Below are positions 1 to 6,627 of a DNA stretch of 64,000 nt, one piece after another (positions within the stretch are counted from its first letter, which is position 1; every line of letters begins with the position of its first letter). The notes under the pieces were generated by a model, which worked only from the letters and a program-made list of their open reading frames with translations, was not told the origin of the DNA and did no database searches. This DNA is from Halomonas nitroreducens (GTDB taxonomy: Bacteria; Pseudomonadota; Gammaproteobacteria; Pseudomonadales; Halomonadaceae): NCBI RefSeq assembly GCF_003966155.1, contig NZ_RXNS01000002.1:62001-126000 (forward strand), given 5' to 3'. Position numbers and translations under genes: made by a program.

Positions 1-16
1 AACCAGCACTATCGCC

Positions 17-175
17 TCACCGCCGTGCGATGATCCACACCGCGTGAACAATACCGGGAATGTAGCCCAGCAGCGTCAGCAGGATGTTGATCCAGAAGTG
101 AAGGCCGAGGCCGACCTGGAGGAAGACGCCCAACGGGGGCGGGAGAATCGACAGTATAATTCGGATCACGTCCAT
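17..175 (-). CDS. Pmp3/YqaE-family small membrane protein
   Basis: This 52-residue hydrophobic protein belongs to the Pmp3/YqaE (UPF0057) family of stress-associated inner-membrane proteteolipid-like peptides. It starts MDVIRIILSILPPPLGVFLQ, showing the family's proline-rich break (PPPLGVFLQVG) between two membrane segments at about residues 2-20 and 26-47, and ends in a short basic tail (ARR). The family is normally 50-60 residues, so it looks complete. The ATG at 175 has AAGGA eight bases upstream. Family members in yeast and plants affect membrane potential and salt tolerance; the bacterial role is not settled. It stands alone, with no evident operon partner. Confidence 0.85.
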   Translation of the reverse strand: MDVIRIILSILPPPLGVFLQVGLGLHFWINILLTLLGYIPGIVHAVWIIARR

Positions 176-256
176 GAGAAGATTCCTTGTTGATAGTCAG
201 AGGCTTGGGGACTATGTCGACCACAACGGGGCTAGGAATGTTCCAAGTGCCAGCGG

Positions 257-703
257 TCAGATGCAGAGCAGCCCGCTGTCACGTATCTCTTCCATCCGGG
301 CAGGGCCAATCCCGGCGATTTCTACCAACTCATCAACCGATCCCCAATTCCGGCCGTCGATGATGTCCTGAGCGCGGGCCGGACTGACGTTCGGCAACTC
401 GTCGAGTTTGCTGGCTCGCGCGCTGTTTAGGTCAATACAGTCACTGGTGCTGGCCACAGCATCGCCAGCTGGTGACACGAATCCTGGAGTCGCATCACCA
501 AGTGTGAGATAGATCGGCGCGTGGTCGGAAACCACGGTACGGACCGTCTCCTGGCTCATGTCCAGCAGTTCAGGGAACCGAACAATGCTGCTGTTCGTCA
601 CGTCGAGGGCGCTCTCGTCGAACCAGTGATTGTCATTGAGACCGCCCTGCATTTCGCCAGGTACAGGGTCAGGACTGACGAGGTCGGTGAGGATACATGC
701 CAA
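257..703 (-). pseudogene. 5'-truncated nuclease fragment: EEP C-terminus plus helix-hairpin-helix domain
   Basis: The open frame has no ATG at its 5' end (the first usable codon is TTG), and its first 60 residues read like the tail of an endonuclease/exonuclease/phosphatase domain, including the terminal catalytic SDHAP motif at residues 59-63. Residues 88-142 form two helix-hairpin-helix units of the ComEA type (LNSARASKLDELPNVS and IAGIGPARMEEI). A complete enzyme of this kind would need some 200 more N-terminal residues, and none are readable upstream to 999. I call it a truncated gene, probably once a secreted DNA-processing nuclease. The endA-type nuclease next to it is intact and on the other strand. 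Confidence 0.55.
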
Positions 704-999
704 TGCACGGTGCTAGAGGTTATGGCTACCGGACCAGGAAATGAGTGATTGAATGGGAACTACTCAATGGTAGAGTCACAGCTACCGTGGCATCCCTTCC
801 CCTATCAGCACCCTGCAAGGCCCTCTGTCTCACAATTCTTGGATTGTCTCACACCGCCATTGGAAGTCGTTGAACGATCCAGCGCAAGCGCCACGACAAG
901 ATACCGGACAGGAACCCAGCATCACTCCCATCCGGCCGACCATCAGGAGGCACCATCGGGCTGCTACACTCCGGGCATTGGCTGCCGGGGAGCACAGGG

Positions 1000-1680
1000 A
1001 TGCGCCTACCAACGATCATTACCATCACCCTGCTGGCCATGCTGCCTTCCTTGGCTGGAGCAGAGTTCCCCTCCTCCTTCTCGGCCGCGAAGCGACTCGC
1101 AGAGCAGGAGATCTACCATGACCGGGAACTCACCTTCTACTGCCAATGCGCCTTCGACTTCGAGGAAGGGCCGGAGCTCGCCAACTGTGGGTATGAGGTG
1201 CGCAAGCAGCAGGAGCGCGCCTCTCGCATCGAGTGGGAACACGTCGTCCCTGCCTACGACTTCGGACGGCAGCGTCAGTGCTGGCAAGAAGGCGGACGTG
1301 ATCTCTGCCGCTCCGATGACGAGGTGTTCCGTCGGGCCGAGGTCGACCTCCACAACTTGGTACCATCGGTAGGCGAGGTGAACGGGGATAGGTCAAACTT
1401 ACGGTATGGCATGCTCACTGGCTCGGATGCATACCAGTACGGCCAGTGCCAGGCCCAGGTATCCTTCGAAGTCGACGCCTTCCAGCCTCCTGCCTATGTC
1501 CGAGGTGATATTGCTCGAACCTACTGGTACATGCGCGACACCTACGGCATTCGTATCAGCCGCCAGCAACAGCAGCTCTTTAATGCCTGGCCGAATCAGG
1601 ATCCGGTAGATAGATGGGAGCGCGAGCGGAACCGATGGATCACGGCCATCCAGAGCAATAGCAACCCCTACGTGAAATGA
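1000..1680 (+). CDS. endA: Endonuclease I (EndA/Dns family), secreted
   Basis: This 226-residue protein is a periplasmic or secreted endonuclease I. A signal peptide spans residues 1-21 (cleavage near AGA-EF). The core carries the family signature RIEWEHVVPA with catalytic His81, followed by DLHNLVPSVGEVNGDRSN (116-133), which holds the metal-binding Asn. Cysteines at 48, 50, 63, 94 and 103 fit the disulfide-bonded Vibrio Dns fold. Length matches the family (about 230). The ATG is preceded by GGGGAG at seven bases. Known members degrade extracellular double-stranded DNA for nutrition and limit natural transformation. It is monocistronic. Confidence 0.92.
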   Translation: MRLPTIITITLLAMLPSLAGAEFPSSFSAAKRLAEQEIYHDRELTFYCQCAFDFEEGPELANCGYEVRKQQERASRIEWEHVVPAYDFGRQRQCWQEGGRDLCRSDDEVFRRAEVDLHNLVPSVGEVNGDRSNLRYGMLTGSDAYQYGQCQAQVSFEVDAFQPPAYVRGDIARTYWYMRDTYGIRISRQQQQLFNAWPNQDPVDRWERERNRWITAIQSNSNPYVK

Positions 1681-1985
1681 TGGCGTCACCCGTATATTAA
1701 TGGGTCATCAACCCACAACTCTGCCAGTATTACCCCCTACCCTCCTTAGCTTACTGCCATGCTTGATATTCCACCCCTCTAGGGTAGAAGCATATACAGC
1801 ATATGCGATCCGCATGTTTACTGGCGTGACGGCGGGGTTTTGCGTGACCTCTAGGAAAGAGGAGGGCAGATCAATCTTCGAAGTATGATAAGGAAAAAGT
1901 GTGATCTACCCTCACTCATGAAAAGCATGGAAAGCAACTCCCCCTCAGGGCTTAGCACCAGCGCTACTGCCGCGAGTGGGAACAC
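1681..1985. other. Intergenic stretch, nothing recognised
   Basis: About 300 bp between the endA stop and the convergent cupin gene. I see no convincing coding frame on either strand, no clear hairpin with a T-tract and no repeats. Short open frames here lack ribosome binding sites and recognisable sequence. Confidence 0.5.
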
Positions 1986-2402
1986 CTATTCCTGCGGCTC
2001 CTCCTCAAGGAATGCCTCCTCTGTAGGGCTGATCTGGAATACCACTGCTCGGGCAGGTTTATCGGTCGTGTTCAGTGCCCGCATCCGGGCATCCAGGGGT
2101 TCGGCAATCGCTTCTCCTGCCTTGATCGTCTTGCTTTCACCTTCCACCTCGAGCACCACCTCGCCTTCTTCGACATACACATAGACTGGACTAGGATGGT
2201 TGTGCCATGCCGCTGCCGTATGCGGTTCCATCGTGACCCTGACCACCCGTACCTCTTGAGCACCGGCGGACAGCTCAACTTCATGTGCTAGCACCTGTTC
2301 CAATTCCGAGGCGGGCTTATCGATTTCCGTCAGATCTTGCGCCAGGCTCATGGATGAGGCTGTGGCAAGAACAGCAACAGCAGCCAACGTCATCAGTTTC
2401 AT
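1986..2402 (-). CDS. Periplasmic cupin-domain protein
   Basis: A 138-residue secreted single-domain cupin. The start at 2402 (MKLMTLAAVAVLATAS) is chosen because it gives a clean signal peptide cleaved near Ala21-Gln22 and has GGGAGGGG just upstream; the longer open frame to 2507 has neither. Cupin motif 1 is visible as AAAWHNHPSPVYVYVEEGEV (residues 62-81) with the two metal-binding histidines and glutamate, and motif 2 ends the barrel. Small exported cupins often bind a metal or sugar-like ligand; the substrate is unknown. The acidic tail (EEAFLEEEPQE) is typical of halophile secreted proteins. Confidence 0.82.
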   Translation of the reverse strand: MKLMTLAAVAVLATASSMSLAQDLTEIDKPASELEQVLAHEVELSAGAQEVRVVRVTMEPHTAAAWHNHPSPVYVYVEEGEVVLEVEGESKTIKAGEAIAEPLDARMRALNTTDKPARAVVFQISPTEEAFLEEEPQE

Positions 2403-2774
2403 CGTTTCCCCTCCCCTATGGATGATGTATAACTTCATCCTGCTACCGCGACTGAAACATGCGGCGATCCGCAATCTCACTATAGCCAAACGGAAATAAG
2501 TGATCATTCCGTGATGTGGCGGGCTCCCGTGCCTCTACTAGACCATGCGCCGATGATGGCAGTATATGGGCATCCATCCAGAGCCAGCAGCCGGAAAGCC
2601 GCGCCACTGCTGGCCTGATCAATCACCTACCTGCCCCGCCCTACCCCATCAAATGGCATAGAATGGCGTCCGGTTTGCCCCATTCATGCCCCATGGAGCG
2701 CCAGCCCTCCTCGCACACTGCGGGTCGTCGATGTCCTACATCACGTCGGACCGATCACCGACCACTCAGCCTCA
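2403..2774. other. Intergenic stretch upstream of the cupin gene
   Basis: It holds the 5' region of the cupin gene, with a plausible minus-strand -10 (TTATAC around 2425-2432). I see no recognisable gene. A long plus-strand frame (from 2516) has proline/arginine-rich composition typical of a random GC-rich frame. Confidence 0.4.
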
Positions 2775-2789
2775 TTGATCACGTGGCTG

Positions 2790-2996
2790 ATGCCGGACCC
2801 AACCGGGCGATGGGTAATGATGTGCCCCTGCGGGACAACGGAGATCCGGGCCGCCCCCGGGCCCGCCTGGCAGGATTTCGAACTGCGCCAGCTCGAAGCT
2901 CACCGGTACCGGGTGACATGTGCTTCCTGCGGGCGGGTCACCGAGCATGTCATGAGCCATGGTGTCGCAACCGCGAGGGCCGCAGGCCCTTCTTGA
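2790..2996 (+). CDS. Hypothetical small protein with CPCG and CASCG zinc-binding pairs
   Basis: A possible 68-residue protein beginning MPDPTGRWVMMCPCG, with a TTG start at 2775 also possible. Two cysteine pairs (Cys12/Cys14 and Cys44/Cys47) separated by about 30 residues could bind one zinc, and the intervening segment (WQDFELRQLEAHRYRV) has normal amino-acid composition. There is no good ribosome binding site at either start and no family is recognised. The following gene also encodes a small zinc-ribbon protein. Treat as a candidate only. Confidence 0.35.
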   Translation: MPDPTGRWVMMCPCGTTEIRAAPGPAWQDFELRQLEAHRYRVTCASCGRVTEHVMSHGVATARAAGPS

Positions 2997-3121
2997 TCAC
3001 ATTGCAGTGATGGCACAGGTTCCGAGCGAGGAAAAGGACGACGCCGACCTAGCAAGGGTTGCCATTCATATCAAATGTGTAGAACATTAACGCTTCATCA
3101 TAAATCAAGGAGGATGAATTG

Positions 3122-3415
3122 ATGGATCAATTACAATGCCCTCACTGTATGAGTGACGTACCTCGGGGAGCCAGCGTTTGTACAGGATGCAAAGCAGAGG
3201 TAAAATATGGCTCCCCGAGCATTGCCATTGCTGTTGCTATCGCCCTTCCTCTATTCATTGCCTTTCAAGCTGGACAATTTGCCAATGACATGTGGAAACC
3301 AGCTGGTTGGCCTGTCCTGATTGCCACTTTGACGGTGCTCCTCTTTTTCAGTACGAAGGTCTGCAAACGAATCTTCGCTGAACGGGTCATCTTCAAGCGG
3401 TATTTTCGAAGTTGA
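3122..3415 (+). CDS. Zinc-ribbon membrane protein, unknown function
   Basis: A 97-residue protein with an N-terminal zinc ribbon (CPHC at 6-9 and CTGC at 20-23) followed by two hydrophobic segments at about residues 34-50 and 63-80, and a basic C-terminus (KRIFAERVIFKRYF). The ATG at 3122 is preferred over the TTG three bases earlier because of a strong AAGGAGG nine bases upstream. The architecture, a rubredoxin-like knuckle tethered to a membrane hairpin, is common among uncharacterised bacterial proteins. GC content is lower than its surroundings, so it may be an acquired gene. Confidence 0.75.
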   Translation: MDQLQCPHCMSDVPRGASVCTGCKAEVKYGSPSIAIAVAIALPLFIAFQAGQFANDMWKPAGWPVLIATLTVLLFFSTKVCKRIFAERVIFKRYFRS

Positions 3416-3880
3416 GAAATCGGCCTGATCGGTTCGGCATACTTACTGCCCTTTCGATTGACACCACGGCTCGCAAACTTGTGTATTCAGAGAGAGACGT
3501 CGGACTGACGGGCCGCGTTTAAGCTCCTCTCACGGTTAGTCATCCATCTGCAGCTGGTATCCAGGCAACCCGGTCTATCAGCTGGATCGCAGGGAGGGCG
3601 TCTGAAGAGTGGCACGGCAGAAAGTGGCCGCACCAGTTCAAATGGTGCGGCCGATGCCATGCTGAAACAACTGTGACCGTTGGGTCCTTGCCATCCCTGG
3701 CGTCGGAATCGTCCAAGGCTCACACCCTTTGTGACGTGAAGGAGATCGAACCGTCACGCTTTCAGCGTAGGCCAGACGTTATGTGCCTGATGCAGGACAT
3801 TGACGATCAACCATGTGCGAATATGATCACTCTAAGATGTGATCAGGACCGGCCCTTTATTGACAGAGCTCTTCTGGATC
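3416..3880. other. Non-coding stretch with a strong stem-loop at 3626-3652
   Basis: No gene is recognisable. A perfect 10-bp stem (GGCCGCACCA / TGGTGCGGCC, 3626-3635 and 3643-3652) with a 7-base loop stands out. No T-run follows on either strand, so it is not a typical terminator. The stretch borders an IS3-family remnant and may be old mobile-element or flanking DNA. Confidence 0.45.
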
Positions 3881-4300
3881 TGACCTTCCCCCTGGTTATT
3901 TTCCATCCACAATGTGAGAAACCGCTCCTTCCTGCACACCGCTGGATATAGGCGACGGGAGGCAGATAACCCAGCGCGCTTTGCAGTTTGACATGGTTGT
4001 AGCAGCCTCTCCATTGGCCGATTTCATGCCGGACATCGGTCAAGCTCAGAAACCAGTGCTGATTGAGGCAGGGGCATCGCGGAACTTTCCGTTGAAGCTC
4101 TCGGTGAAGACATTCTGTGTCGTCTTGCCCGTTTGGATGAAGGCCAGCGCCGCCTTCCGTTCACGCGCCCAGAAGAATATCGCCTTGCTGGTCAGCTCGG
4201 GGCCATTATCACAGACAATCGAAACGGGCAGAGTGCGCTGCTGCGCAATGTCGTCCAGGAACCTGGCCAGCCGCCGCCCGGAAATGGACGTGTCCACCAG
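3881..4300 (-). pseudogene. IS3-family transposase (orfB) 3' remnant, frameshifted
   Basis: Two minus-strand frames together read as the C-terminal part of an IS3-type OrfB integrase. The first (about 4297-4080) contains VCDNGPELTSKAIFFWA and ESFNGKFRD. After a frameshift near 4078 the second continues LTDVRHEIGQWRGCYNHVK and the family ending SALGYLPPVAYI. The DDE catalytic Asp (CDNGPE) and the Glu (FTESFNG) are present, but the N-terminal half is missing because the sequence jumps to the IS481 element at 4301. The likely element terminus is the TGACCTTCCCCCTGGTTATT segment at 3881-3900, similar to IS3-group ends. Confidence 0.8.
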
Positions 4301-5251
4301 CTAGCTGTGTAAACCCACCAGGTTACTCACGGAATGCCCCAGCCGGCTAATGGGAGGTTGGTAGTTCAGGCTGGCATGGGGCCGATGCCAGTTGTATTGG
4401 TGGAGCCAGACGGGCAGATGCTTGCCTCGTGCCTCCGAACTCTCGTAGCGCCACGCATAGGCCCGCTCGCGCAGAGCGGTTTGAATGAACCGTTCTGCCT
4501 TGCCATTGGTTCGGGGCGTGTAAGGCTGGGTGCGCTTGTGCTTCAGCCTCAGTCGCCGGCATAGACGGTGGAACGCCTTGGATCGGTAGCAGGCGCCGTT
4601 GTCGGTCAGCACACGCGTGAAGCGAACGCCCAGTCGTCGGTAGTACCGCACGACCTCGAGCAGGGCATAACACGCACTCCAGCCGGTTTCATCGGGATAG
4701 CGGGTGCCGTAAGCCACCCGCGAGTGATCGTCGATGGCGATGTGAACATACTCCCAGCCAGCCCCACGGGTGGCCTGTTGTCGATCGCCGGTGACGCGAT
4801 GCCCGGGACGCTCGAAGCAACCGAGCTTCTTGATGTCCAGGTGCAGGAGATCGCCCGGCGCCTCATGTTCGTAGCGATTCGCGGGACGGGCAGGCGCCAA
4901 GGCCGAGAGACGGTTCAGCCCCTCGCGCGCGAGGAGGCGCGCGACGGTGCTGAGTCCGATGCTCAGCAGATGGGCGATCTGGCGGTAAGTCTGACGCTGC
5001 CGGCGGCGCTCGATAACCTGCTCGCGGAGCTCATCCGGAGTTGCACGAGGACAGCGGCCCGGGCGAGACGAGCGGTTCTGGAGTCCCGCGGCACCTTCCT
5101 CCCGGTACCGGCGTAGCCACTTGTAGACCGTTCGAACACTGACCCCTTGAGCCTGGGCGGCCTCCTCTGGGCGAAGCCCTTCCTCAACGACTCGATGGAC
5201 CAGCAGGGCTCGACCATGAGGAGTGAGACGGGCATTCTTATAGGTGTTCAT
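4301..5251 (-). CDS. IS481-family transposase
   Basis: A 316-residue DDE transposase, full length for the family. The N-terminal region carries a winged-helix/HTH (EEAAQAQGVSVRTVYKWLRR, about 29-48) and a second HTH near residues 88-110. The integrase core has Asp139 (HLDIKKLG), Asp217 (LTDNGA) and Glu253 (TNGKAERF), with the expected 35-residue D-E spacing. The terminal codons read GLHS-stop, and the TAG stop is formed by the flanking CTAG itself, so translation termination depends on the insertion site. No frameshift is seen, so it may be active. Confidence 0.93.
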   Translation of the reverse strand: MNTYKNARLTPHGRALLVHRVVEEGLRPEEAAQAQGVSVRTVYKWLRRYREEGAAGLQNRSSRPGRCPRATPDELREQVIERRRQRQTYRQIAHLLSIGLSTVARLLAREGLNRLSALAPARPANRYEHEAPGDLLHLDIKKLGCFERPGHRVTGDRQQATRGAGWEYVHIAIDDHSRVAYGTRYPDETGWSACYALLEVVRYYRRLGVRFTRVLTDNGACYRSKAFHRLCRRLRLKHKRTQPYTPRTNGKAERFIQTALRERAYAWRYESSEARGKHLPVWLHQYNWHRPHASLNYQPPISRLGHSVSNLVGLHS

Positions 5252-5334
5252 CCGGGCCTCCTGGAGGTTGGTTTGGGTCGCACCTCCAATTGTCCGGGTA
5301 GGTTCCGGATGAACAACCTATCGAGAGATCACAC
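4305..5334 (-). mobile_element. IS481-family insertion sequence, intact, CTAG on both flanks
   Basis: A 1030-bp element bounded by CTAG at 4301-4304 and 5335-5338, consistent with a 4-bp target duplication or a CTAG-specific target. Reading inward, both ends share TGTG, then about eleven variable bases, then AGGTTNNTCA (left TGTGTAAACC...AGGTTACTCA, right TGTGATCTCT...AGGTTGTTCA), forming imperfect terminal inverted repeats. It carries one transposase gene. The element sits exactly between an IS3 remnant and a purU remnant, so it landed in already rearranged DNA. Confidence 0.8.
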
Positions 5335-5472
5335 CTAGCGGCTGAACACTACCGTACGGCGCTTGTGCAGGAAGACGCGCCGCTCGACGTGGTAGGCCAC
5401 TGCCCTGGCCAGGGTCAGACACTCGATATCACGTCCCTTGGCGACCAGGTCCTCCGGGTAGTCGGCATGGCT
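5335..5472 (-). pseudogene. purU: purU (formyltetrahydrofolate deformylase) 3' remnant
   Basis: About 44 codons in the minus strand read SHADYPEDLVAKGRDIECL, then ARAVAYHVERRVF and KRRTVVFSR-stop. This is the conserved C-terminus of PurU (GRD-x-E-x3-LARAV ... H-x-RV ... KTVVF). The rest of the roughly 285-residue gene, including the ACT and formyltransferase-like domains, is missing: just upstream the sequence becomes the end of sdhB. The stop codon TAG lies within the CTAG where the IS481 element inserted. It is a deletion or recombination scar with no function expected. Confidence 0.72.
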
Positions 5473-5473
5473 A

Positions 5474-6181
5474 TCAGCTGCCGCGTGCCAGCAGCATCGC
5501 CTTGATCCGGCCGATGGCGCGCATCGGGTTGAGCCCCTTGGGGCAGACCCAAGTACAGTTGGCGATCTGTCGGCAGCGGAACACACTGAAGGGATCATCC
5601 AGCGCCGCCAGGCGCTCGTCGGTGGCCGTGTCGCGGCTGTCGACCAGGAAGCGATAGGCCTGGATCAAACCGGCCGGGCCAATGTATTTTTCGGGGTTCC
5701 ACCACCAGGAGGGGCAGGCCGAGCTGCAGCAGGCGCAGAGAATACATTCGTAGAGGCCATCGAGCTTCTCGCGTTCTGCGGGACTCTGCCGACGCTCCAT
5801 GGCCAACGGCGGTGCGTCGTTTATCAACCAAGGGCGAACCTTCTCGAACTGGCGGAAGAACAGCGTCTGATCCACCACCAGATCGCGGATCACCGGCATC
5901 CCGGGCAGCGGCCTCAGGGTGAGGGTGCCGGCACGCCCCAGGACCTCGGCCACCGGCGTGATGCAGGCCAAGCCATTCTTGCCGTTGATGTTCATGCCGT
6001 CGGAACCACACACCCCCTCGCGGCAGGAGCGGCGATAGGTCAGGCTTGGATCCACTTGCTTCAAGTGCTCGAGCACGTCCAGCACCATCGCCTGGCGAAA
6101 CTGCTCCTCGACCTCGCACACTTCCATTCGAGGCTGGGCATCGGTCTCTGGATGATAGCGGTAGAGGCGTACCTTGATCAT
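5474..6181 (-). CDS. sdhB: Succinate dehydrogenase iron-sulfur subunit, orphan copy
   Basis: A 235-residue protein, full length for SdhB. It carries the [2Fe-2S] site SCREGVCGSDGMNINGKNG (Cys53, Cys58, Asp61, Cys73 as in E. coli), the [4Fe-4S] motif YECILCACCSSACP (Cys146-156) and the [3Fe-4S]/[4Fe-4S] region CRQIANCTWVCPKGLNP. The ATG at 6181 begins MIKVRLYRYH. In a working complex II it passes electrons from SdhA to ubiquinone at the membrane. Here sdhC, sdhD and sdhA are absent: downstream is a purU scrap and upstream an unrecognised fragment. It is probably a duplicate carried along by rearrangement; whether it is expressed is unknown. Confidence 0.9.
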   Translation of the reverse strand: MIKVRLYRYHPETDAQPRMEVCEVEEQFRQAMVLDVLEHLKQVDPSLTYRRSCREGVCGSDGMNINGKNGLACITPVAEVLGRAGTLTLRPLPGMPVIRDLVVDQTLFFRQFEKVRPWLINDAPPLAMERRQSPAEREKLDGLYECILCACCSSACPSWWWNPEKYIGPAGLIQAYRFLVDSRDTATDERLAALDDPFSVFRCRQIANCTWVCPKGLNPMRAIGRIKAMLLARGS

Positions 6182-6209
6182 GGGATCTAGCTCCCGGCAA
6201 GCAGGGATG

Positions 6210-6443
6210 TCACTCTCGCCAGTAGTCGTTGGCCGCGACGATGGTCTGGAAGTGGGTGGCGATGACGTGCGACACCGTGACCAGGCTATCAGCATCCTCG
6301 GCGTATTCGGGTCGTTGTGCTCTGCGAAACTCGACGTCGAGCTGGGTAGTCGCCACCCCTTTCTGGGACAGGGTCACGGCCAGGGCGAAGCCCTCCCGCG
6401 GCGTCGCGGTGATCAGGCTGGGCAGCCAGGGCGCCTGAACCAT
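6210..6443 (-). pseudogene. Unrecognised open frame, probably the 3' part of a lost gene
   Basis: A 77-codon frame (MVQAPWLPSLITATPREGFA ... IATHFQTIVAANDYWRE) ending 28 bp before sdhB. Sequence quality looks coding, and the frame continues about 23 residues further upstream (TALLLGGVSAQEFELA) to an in-frame TAG without a good start codon, which suggests a truncated gene. No motif or family is recognised. If transcribed, it would precede sdhB in the same unit. Confidence 0.4.
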
Positions 6444-6574
6444 CGCCAGCTCAAATTCCTGGGCGCTGACGCCACCCAGCAGCAGAGCGGTGACATGAGG
6501 CTACATGCGAGAGGCGGCGCGACGTGATCTGATCATCGGATTGGCTCCTCGATATCTTTCACGCTCCAGAGATT

Positions 6575-6604
6575 GGCGCCCCACGGCGGCGTGAGGCGCC
6601 TTTT
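6575..6604 (+). terminator. Rho-independent-type hairpin with TTTT
   Basis: The stem is GGCGCC-x-CACG paired with CGTG-x-GGCGCC around a GCGG loop (6575-6600), followed by TTTTAT on the plus strand. No plus-strand gene lies directly upstream. The minus-strand RND operon ends just beside it, so it may act mainly as a processing or stop structure for that transcript, although the T-run orientation favours the plus strand. Confidence 0.45.
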
Positions 6605-6627
6605 ATAGATGCATTTATTTTTACCAC

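Noticed and set aside
849..1040. Minus-strand peptide with CPECSSPM resembling a topoisomerase-type zinc finger
   Set aside because: Only one Cys pair is visible, the rest departs from the family, and it overlaps the start of endA. It might be an old relic but cannot be supported.
2516..3010. 164-codon plus-strand frame
   Set aside because: Proline/arginine/serine-rich composition with no start signal; the better coding signal in this area is the overlapping frame at 2790.
3626..3652. Strong stem-loop considered as a terminator
   Set aside because: No T-tract on either strand and no gene ends close to it; kept only as a structural note.
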